64,000 bases of DNA from an uncultured Cytophagales bacterium (GTDB taxonomy: Bacteria; Bacteroidota; Bacteroidia; Cytophagales; Cyclobacteriaceae). Below, one piece after another: positions 56,231 through 64,000 of this stretch (position 1 is the first letter of the stretch; each line of letters opens with the position of its first letter). Below the pieces are notes generated by a model, which saw only the letters and a program-made list of their open reading frames with translations, was not told where the DNA came from and searched no databases. The DNA lies in the NCBI GenBank assembly GCA_913057175.1, contig CAJXNP010000016.1:62001-126000 (forward strand), read 5' to 3'. Made by a program: the position numbers and the translations under genes.

Positions 56231-56881
56231 ATGGCAAAAACTAAAGATATAAAAAAATTGATCATAGACGGTTACATTGACCAGGCTTTGGTAAATGAGA
56301 AGAAACCTCAAAATATTTACCTTTTTTGTAAGGACATTGGAATCGAGGAGAGAGAGTTTTATGAGCATTACACTTCCATGGATACAATTGAGGAAGACAT
56401 CTGGCTTCAGTATTTCAATTCTACCATCGACAAATTATCCAAAGAAGAAGCTTACAAAGAATATAGTTCTAGAGAAAAATTGCTCGCATTTTACTATACA
56501 TTTATCGAAGAGTTAAAAGAGCGAAGAAGCTTTGTCATCAAAATGATAAAAAGTAAATACATGTTTGGCCCTCTTTCTTCTTCGTTAAGCAAATTTAGGG
56601 AGGAATTTAATGAGTATATCAAGGACCTTATCAGTGAAGGAGTTAAGACGGGCGAGATAGAGGAGCGACATTTATTAACAGACAAATACTACCTGGTATT
56701 CTGGACTGAATTCATTTTTTTGCTCGATTTCTGGAAAGAGGACAAAAGTGATAAATTTGAAAAAACCGATGTGGCGATTGAAAAAGCAGCCAATCTTTCA
56801 TTTGATTTAATGTCAAGAAATCCTCTTGATACAGCTTTTGATCTTGGAAAATTTATCTTTCAGTCTAAGTTTGGAAAATAA
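56231..56881 (+). CDS. TetR-like regulator paired with an ABC1 kinase
   Basis: This 216-aa all-helical protein has a TetR-type layout: an N-terminal ~60-residue helix-turn-helix (IYLFCKDIGIEEREFYEHYTSMDTIEEDIW) and a C-terminal helical ligand domain. The HTH is divergent, so DNA binding is likely but not certain. The gene overlaps the downstream ABC1 kinase by one base (TAATG), a conserved pairing in Bacteroidota as I recall, which suggests a shared role, perhaps in quinone or membrane lipid homeostasis. Confidence 0.78.
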   Translation: MAKTKDIKKLIIDGYIDQALVNEKKPQNIYLFCKDIGIEEREFYEHYTSMDTIEEDIWLQYFNSTIDKLSKEEAYKEYSSREKLLAFYYTFIEELKERRSFVIKMIKSKYMFGPLSSSLSKFREEFNEYIKDLISEGVKTGEIEERHLLTDKYYLVFWTEFIFLLDFWKEDKSDKFEKTDVAIEKAANLSFDLMSRNPLDTAFDLGKFIFQSKFGK

Positions 56882-58194
56882 TGAAGGAACAGAGCAGCAT
56901 CCCTACAGGTAAGGTACAAAGAGCGACCAGGTTTTTGAAAACAGGTGTAAAAGTAGGTGGAAATTTTGTTAAGCATTATTCCAAAAAGCTGGTCAATCCT
57001 GAAACCGATCGCACTGAGCTTGATGCGAGCAACGCTGAGGATATTTATCAATCTTTGAGTGAACTAAAGGGCAGCGCTCTGAAAGTGGCCCAGATGATGA
57101 GTATGGATAAAAATATTTTACCTACTGCTTATCAGGAAAAGTTTACCATGGCGCAGTACAGTGCACCACCGTTATCTTATCCACTTGTTGTGAAGACCTT
57201 TCAGACCTATTTTAAAAAGAGCCCGGAGGAGTTATTTGATTCCTTCACAAAAAATGCAGTAAATGCCGCATCCATTGGACAGGTTCACCAGGCAACGGTC
57301 AATGGTCAAAAATTAGCTGTTAAAATTCAATATCCGGGAGTAGCCAACTCCATTAGCTCAGATTTAAAGATTGTCAGACCTTTTGCGAAGGCTCTGTTCA
57401 ATATAAGTGAAGCAGACCTCAAGCATTACTTAAAAGAGGTGGAAGAAAGATTGCTGGAAGAAACGGATTACGAACTTGAACTAAAACGGTCTCGAGAAAT
57501 AACAGAAGCTTGTAATCATATTAAGAGGTTGATTTTCCCGAGATATCATCCCGAATTTTCATCAGCAAGAATTCTTACTATGGATTGGTTGGATGGACAT
57601 CATATTAAGGAATATATCAATACCCATCCATCTCAGGAGGAACGAGATGCTATTGGCCAGGCTCTTTGGGATTTTTATGACTATCAGATCCATGTTTTAC
57701 ATCAGGTTCATGCTGATCCGCATCCTGGAAATTTTTTATTCTTAAAAGATGGAAATGTGGGCGTGCTGGATTTTGGTTGTGTAAAAGTGATCCCCAAAAA
57801 GTTCTATAAGCGATATTTTTTGATGCATGATATTGATTTTGTCAAAGATGAAGACCAGCTAAAAGAACTGCTTTTTGAGTTATCCTTTTTGAATAAAAAT
57901 GATAGTGAAAAAGAGACAAATTTCTTTTACACTATTTTCAAAGAAATGATCGATCTCCTTGGCCAACCATTTCACAACGAATATTTTGATTTTTCTGATG
58001 AAACGTTCTTTGAGCAGGTTTATGAATTAGGTGAGCGAATAAGTAAAATGAAGGAGGTTCGTCAGTCAAAATCAGCGAGGGGCCCGCAACATGGTTTGTA
58101 CATTAACAGGACATTTTTTGGATTGTATCACATCTTGAATGAACTAAAAGCAAAAGTTCATACGGGTAAGACCAACAGGAAAATGGTAAATTGA
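56881..58194 (+). CDS. ABC1/UbiB-family atypical kinase
   Basis: This 437-aa protein has the ABC1 (AarF/UbiB) kinase-like fold. The KxGQ-type N-terminal signature appears as ELKGSALKVAQMMSMD near 60-75. An alanine-rich nucleotide loop reads NAASIGQVHQATVNGQKLAVKIQYPG near 135-160. The catalytic and metal residues are in HADPHPGNFLFLKDGNVGVLDFGCVK near 278-303. UbiB-like proteins support quinone synthesis and lipid transfer; the exact role in Bacteroidota is not established. There is no transmembrane tail, unlike classical UbiB. It is translated with the preceding TetR-like gene. Confidence 0.9.
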   Translation: MKEQSSIPTGKVQRATRFLKTGVKVGGNFVKHYSKKLVNPETDRTELDASNAEDIYQSLSELKGSALKVAQMMSMDKNILPTAYQEKFTMAQYSAPPLSYPLVVKTFQTYFKKSPEELFDSFTKNAVNAASIGQVHQATVNGQKLAVKIQYPGVANSISSDLKIVRPFAKALFNISEADLKHYLKEVEERLLEETDYELELKRSREITEACNHIKRLIFPRYHPEFSSARILTMDWLDGHHIKEYINTHPSQEERDAIGQALWDFYDYQIHVLHQVHADPHPGNFLFLKDGNVGVLDFGCVKVIPKKFYKRYFLMHDIDFVKDEDQLKELLFELSFLNKNDSEKETNFFYTIFKEMIDLLGQPFHNEYFDFSDETFFEQVYELGERISKMKEVRQSKSARGPQHGLYINRTFFGLYHILNELKAKVHTGKTNRKMVN

Positions 58195-58240
58195 TTTTTG
58201 TTTTCATTAACAATCAGACAAGTACTGTCCATTAAGTTTT

Positions 58241-59254
58241 ATGAAACAATATTTTGCATTAGGTATAGTTCTGTTTTTTCTGGCATGCACAAAATCTGCA
58301 GATGTTAAAAGACAGCAGTTGTTTCTCAAAGGAAATATTGCCCTGGAAGAAAATGACAATAAACAAGCCATTTACTATTATACCCAATCTATTGAACTGA
58401 GTGATACTTTTGCAGCGGCATTTAATAACCGGGCAATTGCTTACGAGAGGGAAGGTGATTATCAAGAAGCGTTACACGATTATGATAAAGCGACTCAGGT
58501 AAATCCGGATTTTAAGGAAGCATATTTCAACCGGGCAAAGCTTTGGAACGATTTGGGAAATTATAAAAATGCTTTAACAGATCTTGATCTGATTGTAGAA
58601 GGATACACGGATTCGGCTAATTTCTATTTCATAAAAGGCTTGAGCAATACGGGATTGAAGTACTATGAAGAAGCGATTACAAATTTTGAAAAGGCAAACG
58701 CGCTAAACCCTGAAAATACTGAAATACTTATTAACCTTGCCACTATTTATTATTATCAAAAACAATTTGACAAATCAGAAATCATACTGTCAAAAATTTC
58801 TGAGGCTGAAAATTATCCTGATGCGTTTAATCTCCGTTCCCTGATCCTTATCAAACAGGGAGAGTTCGATGAAGCTCTCGAAAATGTGAATAAAGCAATC
58901 CGACTCAACTCCAATCCATATTACTATAACAATAGGGGATATATTTTCTTAATGCAGGGAGAATTGGACAAAGGAATAAGAGATATCGATCACAGTATGA
59001 GAGTAGATGACAAAAATCCGTGGGCGTTTCGCAATAAGGGGATTTATTATTTCCTTAACAAAGATTACGATCATGCAATCGAAATGCTCCAAAACAGTTT
59101 GATGCTCGATCCATCCACTGAGCATTCAAACTTTTACCTTGGACTAAGTTATCAACAATTAGGTAATAAGGAAAAAGCTTGTACAAACTTCCAAAAATCG
59201 ATTGAATCGGGCGAAGATTTGGCAACCGATATTTATCGGGAATATTGCCACTAA
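58241..59254 (+). CDS. TPR-repeat lipoprotein
   Basis: This 337-aa lipoprotein has lipobox FFLACTK (Cys near 16). About eight tetratricopeptide repeats run from ~25 to the C-terminus, as in AAAFNNRAIAYEREGDYQEAL, AYFNRAKLWNDLGNYKNAL and SNFYLGLSYQQLGNKEKAC. It is a protein-interaction scaffold in the periplasm or on the outer membrane; partners are unknown. It lies 46 bp after the ABC1 gene, so it may belong to the same transcript, and is followed by a strong terminator shared with the convergent ald gene. Confidence 0.88.
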   Translation: MKQYFALGIVLFFLACTKSADVKRQQLFLKGNIALEENDNKQAIYYYTQSIELSDTFAAAFNNRAIAYEREGDYQEALHDYDKATQVNPDFKEAYFNRAKLWNDLGNYKNALTDLDLIVEGYTDSANFYFIKGLSNTGLKYYEEAITNFEKANALNPENTEILINLATIYYYQKQFDKSEIILSKISEAENYPDAFNLRSLILIKQGEFDEALENVNKAIRLNSNPYYYNNRGYIFLMQGELDKGIRDIDHSMRVDDKNPWAFRNKGIYYFLNKDYDHAIEMLQNSLMLDPSTEHSNFYLGLSYQQLGNKEKACTNFQKSIESGEDLATDIYREYCH

Positions 59255-59256
59255 AA

Positions 59257-59280
59257 AGGCTGTTTTTTTGAAAACAGCCT
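59257..59280. terminator. Bidirectional terminator between TPR gene and ald
   Basis: AGGCTGTTTT (59257-59266), a TTTG loop and AAAACAGCCT (59271-59280) form a 10-bp stem, with A/T-rich flanks on both sides. It fits both converging genes. Confidence 0.85.
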
Positions 59281-59291
59281 ATCAGATTATT

Positions 59292-60407
59292 TTATTTTAA
59301 CACAGTTTCAACGGGTTCAAAAGGCAGGTCAAAAGCCTGAGCTACTGCTTCATAAACCACTTTTCCACCAACAATATTCAGGCCCCTGTTTAGTTCCTTA
59401 TTTGCTTTGCAAGCCTTTTTCCATCCCATATTCGCCAGCTGTATGGCGTAGGGGAGTGTTGCGTTTGTAAGGGCTACTGTTGAAGTATAAGGAACGGCTC
59501 CCGGCATATTTGCCACACAATAGTGGATAATTCCATCTATTTCGTAAGTAGGGTTATCATGGGTAGTTGGTTTACAGGTTTCAATGCAACCGCCTTGATC
59601 CACGGCTACATCAATTAGTACTGTTCCCGGCTTCATATCTTTCAACATGTCCCTGGTTACGAGATTGGGAGCTTTAGCACCTGGCAAGAGCACAGCTCCA
59701 ATGATCAGATCGGCATTTTTGATCAATTCACGAATAGTATATTCGGTCGACATCAGTGTATTTACATTGTGCGGAAAAATATCAGAAAGATACCGGAGCC
59801 TTTGGAGGTTCACATCCACAATGTTGACATTGGCTCCAAGTCCGGCAGCCATTTTTGCTGCCTGGGTGCCGACAACTCCACCACCAAGTATCAATACTTT
59901 TGCAGGTTGAACACCTGGTACTCCTCCTAATAAGATACCACGTCCTCCATAGTGTTTTTCCAGGTATTTGGCTCCTTCCTGAACGGCCATCCTTCCGGCA
60001 ACTTCTGACATAGGTATCAGCAATGGAAGGGATCGATCAGCTTTTTCAACCGTTTCATATGCAATGCAAACGGCTTTGTTTTTTATCATGGCTTCTGTCA
60101 AAGGTCTGCTTGATGCAAAGTGGAAATAGGTAAACAATAATTGGTTTTCTTTAATGAGGGAATATTCTTTGTCAATTGGTTCCTTTACCTTAATGATCAT
60201 TTCGGCTTTTTCATAAACCGATTCTATCGATGGTAAAATTTCCGCTCCGGCAGAAATGTATTCAGCGTCTTCAAATCCGCTTCCAATTCCGGCAGTTGAT
60301 TGAATAAATATTTTGTGATTGTTTTTGGCGAGTTCTTTTACACCCGCAGGAGTGACAGCTACCCTGCTTTCATGCGATTTGATCTCTTTTGGAATCCCAA
60401 TAATCAT
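59292..60407 (-). CDS. ald: Alanine dehydrogenase
   Basis: This 371-aa enzyme reversibly deaminates L-alanine to pyruvate with NAD+. It has the N-terminal MIIGIPKEIKSHESRVAVTPAGV, where Arg and Lys bind substrate. MSEVAGRMAVQEGAKYLE follows near 132. The dinucleotide loop VLILGGGVVGTQAAKMAAGLGA lies near 170, and DVAVDQGGCIETCKPTTHDNPTY and HYCVANMPGAVPYTST near 270-300 complete the signature. Length and motif order are standard. The gene is monocistronic, with a possible -7 box (TACTTTTG on the minus strand) at 60478-60485 but no clear -33. Confidence 0.96.
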   Translation of the reverse strand: MIIGIPKEIKSHESRVAVTPAGVKELAKNNHKIFIQSTAGIGSGFEDAEYISAGAEILPSIESVYEKAEMIIKVKEPIDKEYSLIKENQLLFTYFHFASSRPLTEAMIKNKAVCIAYETVEKADRSLPLLIPMSEVAGRMAVQEGAKYLEKHYGGRGILLGGVPGVQPAKVLILGGGVVGTQAAKMAAGLGANVNIVDVNLQRLRYLSDIFPHNVNTLMSTEYTIRELIKNADLIIGAVLLPGAKAPNLVTRDMLKDMKPGTVLIDVAVDQGGCIETCKPTTHDNPTYEIDGIIHYCVANMPGAVPYTSTVALTNATLPYAIQLANMGWKKACKANKELNRGLNIVGGKVVYEAVAQAFDLPFEPVETVLK

Positions 60408-60799
60408 AATTATTGTTTTAAATATTTGGTTAAATTTTCACTGTAAATATCAGTATAATATTTATATGAAATGAATTCAAAAGTATAGCATATAAAAGAA
60501 GTATTTTTTTTAAATAAATTAAATGAAAAACATTCATACATGGGATAATGAATGACCGTTAAATTACTGAAAGAAGCTAGATTAAAATTTTTACTTCTTA
60601 TTTAGAATCAATATAATATTTTGAATTTCGTCATAATTGTAGAATTAAATTATTTATGGTAAATATTTGCCTGTCTTTTTTAGATGAAAATACTGTGAAT
60701 CAGCTATGTCATTTTTTTTGAATCAGGCAAAAAATTAATAGTTTTGTTTACCTGCCAATATTTGATAACATTGCAAAGTCATAAACAAAATCTAGCGTT
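60408..60799. other. 392-bp AT-rich divergent promoter region
   Basis: The gap between ald and the E1 gene is strongly AT-rich. It holds a TAnnTTTG match for each direction (60478-60485 minus, 60739-60746 plus). I see no gene, palindromic operator or repeat in it. Confidence 0.6.
60718..60746 (+). promoter_or_regulatory. Probable promoter of the E1 dehydrogenase gene
   Basis: TTG (60718-60720), an 18-bp spacer and TAGTTTTG (60739-60746), an exact TAnnTTTG, lie 54 bp before the GTG start. This is the best promoter match in the window. Confidence 0.6.
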
Positions 60800-63205
60800 G
60801 TGGATTCGACAAAAGCCTTAAAGGAAATCAATATCTCTGTAGATGAGATATTGAATGATTACAAAGTTGCCATGATAAGCAGGCATGCCAGTCTGCTTGG
60901 AAGGAAAGAGGTGTTTACCGGAAAAGCAAAATTCGGAATTTTTGGAGACGGCAAGGAGCTTTGCCAGATTGCTTTGGCAAAGGCCTTCAAAAAAGGTGAT
61001 TTCAGGTCTGGCTATTATCGAGATCAAACATTCATGTTTGCCCTTGATGCCGTGAATGTTCAACAGTTTTTTGCACAATTGTACGCACATACGGATCCTG
61101 AATTTGAACCTATGTCAGGTGGCAGGATGATGAATGGTCATTTTTCCACACAATTATTGGATGAAAATGGTCAATGGTTAAATCATACAGAATTATATAA
61201 CAGTTCTGCTGATGTTTCTCCGACTTCCGCGCAAATGCCCCGGCTGGTAGGTCTTGCCTATGCTTCCAAAATTTATCGTAATAATCCACATCTTAAAAGT
61301 CTTAAAAACTTCTCTGTAAATGGGAATGAGGTAGCTTTTGGAATGATCGGAAATGGTGCTACATCTGAAGGAATCTTTTTCGAATCCATCAATGCTGCCG
61401 GTGTTTTACAGATCCCAATGTTGGTGGCAATCTGGGATGATGAATATGGAATTTCCGTTCCTAATGAGCTTCACACTACCAAATCTGATATATCTAAAGT
61501 ATTAGAGGGTTTTCAGCGAAACGAAAATGAAAATGGCATAGAGGTAGTCAGAGTGAAGGGTTGGGATTATGTAGCATTGGTAGAAACCTTTCAGAAATAT
61601 GCCAGGATCTGCCGCGAAGAGCATGTCCCGGTTGTTGTTCATGTCAATGAATTGACACAACCACAAGGACATTCAACATCCGGCTCCCATGAAAGATATA
61701 AGCCCAAAGAACGACTGGAATGGGAAAAAGAATATGATTGTATTAAAAAGTTCCGTGAGTGGATACTGGAAAACGAATTTGCCCACCAGGGTCAGCTGGA
61801 TGGAATTGAAGCAGAAGCCATCAAACATGTCAGGGAATCCAAAAACCAGGCCTGGAAAGATTACTACAAAGTAGTTGATAAAGACAGAAAAGAAGCACTG
61901 GCTTTATTGGATCAAATCAATGCTGAAGTTGGGCCTGATGAAGAGGTGACCAAAATGAGATCGGAATTGCAGTCAAATCCTTCTCCTTTGAAACAGGATA
62001 CCATCAAGGCCCTGAAATTCACCCTTCGCATTTTCAGGGATCAACGATCTAAGACCAAAGCAAAAATCCAGGAATGGCTGAGGGAAAGAGACAAAAGAAA
62101 TCAAAAAGATTATAGCACACATGTGTACAGCGAATCAGTAGACTCGGCATTGAAAGTTCCTGAAATAAAAGCGATTTACAGTAAAAACAGCAAAATGGTA
62201 GACGGGAGAGAGGTTCTACAGGCTTGTTTCGATGCCAATTTGGCTCGCGATCCAAGAATCATTGCGTTTGGAGAGGATGTTGGTGTGATTGGGGATGTCA
62301 ACCAGGGGTTCGCGGGTTTGCAAAAGAAATATGGAGAATTACGTGTTACGGACACAGGTATCAGAGAGACTACTATCATTGGTCAGGGAATAGGAAGCGC
62401 ACTTCGTGGATTGCGACCTATCGCGGAGATCCAATATGTAGATTACCTCATCTATGCCATTCAAACACTTTCCGATGATCTGGCCTGCTTGCAATATCGG
62501 ACTGTCGGACGTCAAAAGGCGCCAATGATCATTCGAACTCGCGGGCATAGATTAGAAGGAGTCTGGCATTCGGGTTCACCTCTGGGGATGATCCTGGGCA
62601 GTATGAGAGGAATTTTTGTTATTGTTCCGAGAAACATGACCCAGGCTGCAGGTTTTTATAATACGATTTTGCGTTCCGATGACCCGGCAATCATCATAGA
62701 AACCCTTAAAGGGTACAGGTTGAAAGAAAAAATCCCTGATAATCTGGTAGAATTTACCGTCCCCCTTGGTGTTCCTGAGGTATTGAAAGAAGGAACAGAT
62801 ATAACTGTTGTAACCTACGGTGCGATGGTAAATGTGGCTTTAACAGCTGCCGAACAGTTGGAAGAATATGGCGTTTCGTTGGAAGTAATCGATGTTCAGA
62901 CGTTGGTTCCTTTTGATTTGCCAAAGATCATTTTAAAATCAATACAGAAAACCAATAGAGTAATATTTGCTGATGAGGATGTGCCTGGAGGAGGGTCAGC
63001 CTACATGATGCATTTAGTACTTGACAAGCACAACGGATATAGGTATCTGGACTCAAAACCCATTACGGTATCTTCCAAAGAGCACAGACCAGCATATGGT
63101 AGTGATGGGGATTACTTCTCAAAACCCAACGAGGAAGATATATTCGATTTTTCTTATCAGATCATGCATGAGTTTAACCCGATAAAATATCCTGCTATTT
63201 ATTAG
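60800..63205 (+). CDS. Fused alpha/beta E1 component of a 2-oxoacid dehydrogenase complex
   Basis: This 801-aa protein fuses both E1 subunits. The alpha part (~1-350) carries the thiamine-diphosphate site around GNGATSEGIFFESINAAGV near 183-201 and WDDEYGISVP near 213, where classical enzymes have GDG and NN. The beta part (~455-801) begins DGREVLQACFDANL and includes EDVGVIGDVNQGFAGL, TDTGIRETTIIGQGIG and a transketolase-C domain ending in the aromatic region before NPIKYPAIY. Start codon is GTG (VDSTKALKEINIS). It is related to the branched-chain 2-oxoisovalerate/pyruvate type; the substrate is undecided. The lipoamide partners are not in this window. Confidence 0.9.
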   Translation: MDSTKALKEINISVDEILNDYKVAMISRHASLLGRKEVFTGKAKFGIFGDGKELCQIALAKAFKKGDFRSGYYRDQTFMFALDAVNVQQFFAQLYAHTDPEFEPMSGGRMMNGHFSTQLLDENGQWLNHTELYNSSADVSPTSAQMPRLVGLAYASKIYRNNPHLKSLKNFSVNGNEVAFGMIGNGATSEGIFFESINAAGVLQIPMLVAIWDDEYGISVPNELHTTKSDISKVLEGFQRNENENGIEVVRVKGWDYVALVETFQKYARICREEHVPVVVHVNELTQPQGHSTSGSHERYKPKERLEWEKEYDCIKKFREWILENEFAHQGQLDGIEAEAIKHVRESKNQAWKDYYKVVDKDRKEALALLDQINAEVGPDEEVTKMRSELQSNPSPLKQDTIKALKFTLRIFRDQRSKTKAKIQEWLRERDKRNQKDYSTHVYSESVDSALKVPEIKAIYSKNSKMVDGREVLQACFDANLARDPRIIAFGEDVGVIGDVNQGFAGLQKKYGELRVTDTGIRETTIIGQGIGSALRGLRPIAEIQYVDYLIYAIQTLSDDLACLQYRTVGRQKAPMIIRTRGHRLEGVWHSGSPLGMILGSMRGIFVIVPRNMTQAAGFYNTILRSDDPAIIIETLKGYRLKEKIPDNLVEFTVPLGVPEVLKEGTDITVVTYGAMVNVALTAAEQLEEYGVSLEVIDVQTLVPFDLPKIILKSIQKTNRVIFADEDVPGGGSAYMMHLVLDKHNGYRYLDSKPITVSSKEHRPAYGSDGDYFSKPNEEDIFDFSYQIMHEFNPIKYPAIY

Positions 63206-63208
63206 ATA

Positions 63209-63874
63209 TTATACTTCAAAGTAGTACTCAACCGTCTCAATGACATTGCTTTTGTGTAAGGCTCTATCCTGGATCTGAATTCTTAGTTTTATTGTCTTAT
63301 TTGGAAACAGATACTGAAATCCCGATTGTACACCATATCTCAAAATACCCTCCAAGGGCCTTGTCTTGTTAGTGGTATTAAGAGGGAAAAACCGGCCATA
63401 AAAGTTTGACGTACAAAGTGAATCTACAAAGTCGAATACAACAAATTCACCTTGTTCATTTTTATATAAAATATCCAAATAATAGTTGTAATGGTCTGGA
63501 TTTCTTTCGACCCAAAAAGTGTCAATATCCATCGTGCCATTGTTATTATAAAGTATATCTTCGTAATCTCTACAGTTGTATGGAGGCATGATGGAAGGAT
63601 CATCACCAAACCTGTAGTAGTTGCCATCATCATCTACATAAAAATAGAGCTCGTTATAAGGAGGTAGTGTATCAAATGATGTTAATCCGAGATCGCCATC
63701 GCCATCCTCAAATTTTAATTCAACAATGAGGGAGTCCAATCCTTCTTCAGGCGCATCTTTAAAATAAAAATTTTCCAGGGAAATATTAGGCTCAATTGGT
63801 AGCTCGGGAGCATCAAAACACGAGCCCAGTAAAATGCCTGAAATTAATATCGTGAAAAGTATCCATCCCTTCAT
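63209..63874 (-). CDS. Small lipoprotein of unknown function
   Basis: The protein is ~221 aa from the ATG at 63874 (MKGWILFTILISG); an upstream ATG at 63895 adds seven residues. The lipobox ILLGSC (Cys near 18) is followed by FDAPELP. The mature part is beta-rich and acidic: VELKFEDGDGDLGL resembles a calcium-binding loop, YFYVDDDGNYYRFG follows, and a cysteine occurs in YNCRDY. No domain is recognised, but the P.EP.ISL..F....EDGDGDLGL pattern resembles lipoproteins frequent in Bacteroidota. It converges with the E1 gene, 3 bp apart. Confidence 0.75.
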   Translation of the reverse strand: MKGWILFTILISGILLGSCFDAPELPIEPNISLENFYFKDAPEEGLDSLIVELKFEDGDGDLGLTSFDTLPPYNELYFYVDDDGNYYRFGDDPSIMPPYNCRDYEDILYNNNGTMDIDTFWVERNPDHYNYYLDILYKNEQGEFVVFDFVDSLCTSNFYGRFFPLNTTNKTRPLEGILRYGVQSGFQYLFPNKTIKLRIQIQDRALHKSNVIETVEYYFEV

Positions 63875-64000
63875 TATTGTTCTATTTTTGATCATTTAAT
63901 ATACAAACCAGTGTATTCAGCAGAAAGATTTAAAAAAGAATTATTCAATGTTAATAACGATAATTTTAATGATTTTGCATTAGAATTGTTCTTTTTTCAA

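Overview
The window reads as chromosomal DNA of a member of the Bacteroidota, most likely a marine or soil Cytophagales-type bacterium. The evidence is a SusC/SusD pair, STN-type TonB receptors with a DUF4249 lipoprotein, a type IX secretion C-terminal sorting domain, a histone-H1-like mini-protein, a fused E1 alpha/beta oxo-acid dehydrogenase, TAnnTTTG-type promoter boxes, A-rich rather than Shine-Dalgarno translation starts, and many intergenic palindromes of the kind common in this phylum. No rRNA, tRNA, CRISPR array, IS element or prophage was recognised.

Region 1 (1-20.7 kb) is housekeeping: the 5' part of an mltG-like gene, tsaC/sua5-like, a cNMP-binding/PP2C regulator, ppc, an M61 peptidase, ligA, a DUF6913-type gene, dapA, a 58-aa histone-like gene, a serine-palmitoyltransferase-like PLP enzyme, a biotin carboxylase, a secreted phosphatase-like protein that lacks the catalytic cysteine, HNH, NlpC/P60, smpB, a T9SS-sorted protein and hisH-hisA-hisF-hisIE. 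A repeat island with a 25-bp perfect inverted repeat separates hisA from hisF.

Region 2 (20.9-35.7 kb) is a glucuronoxylan-use locus. The minus-strand operon GH67 alpha-glucuronidase, SDR (fructuronate-reductase type), uxuA diverges from a plus-strand series: an IPT/CBM surface lipoprotein, GH10 xylanase, GH115 alpha-glucuronidase, a DUF6807 protein, a Tat-exported Gfo/Idh/MocA oxidoreductase and a second, lipoprotein Gfo/Idh/MocA protein.

Region 3 (36-44 kb) holds a methyltransferase and a tightly packed cluster: a secreted 246-aa protein, an STN-TonB receptor, a DUF4249 lipoprotein and an MG2-like secreted protein.

Region 4 (44.2-55.1 kb) returns to the sugar theme: a minus-strand operon of a giant FG-GAP/UnbV lipoprotein and a secreted bicupin, divergent from susC-susD and followed by a lacI-type regulator. 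The palindrome GCAATCGATTGC, or a one-base variant, occurs twice in front of the GH67/surface-lipoprotein divergon and twice in front of susC. One copy overlaps a good susC promoter. The simplest model is that the LacI-type protein controls both halves as one regulon, although they lie more than 20 kb apart.

Region 5 (55.2-64 kb) is ordinary: ctlX-like amidinohydrolase, TetR-like regulator plus ABC1 kinase, a TPR lipoprotein, alanine dehydrogenase, the fused E1 dehydrogenase and a small lipoprotein.

The most interesting observations are the paired LacI operators, the DUF6807 plus two exported oxidoreductases inside the xylan locus, the compact TonB/DUF4249/MG2 cluster, the exported pseudo-phosphatase and the repeat islands.
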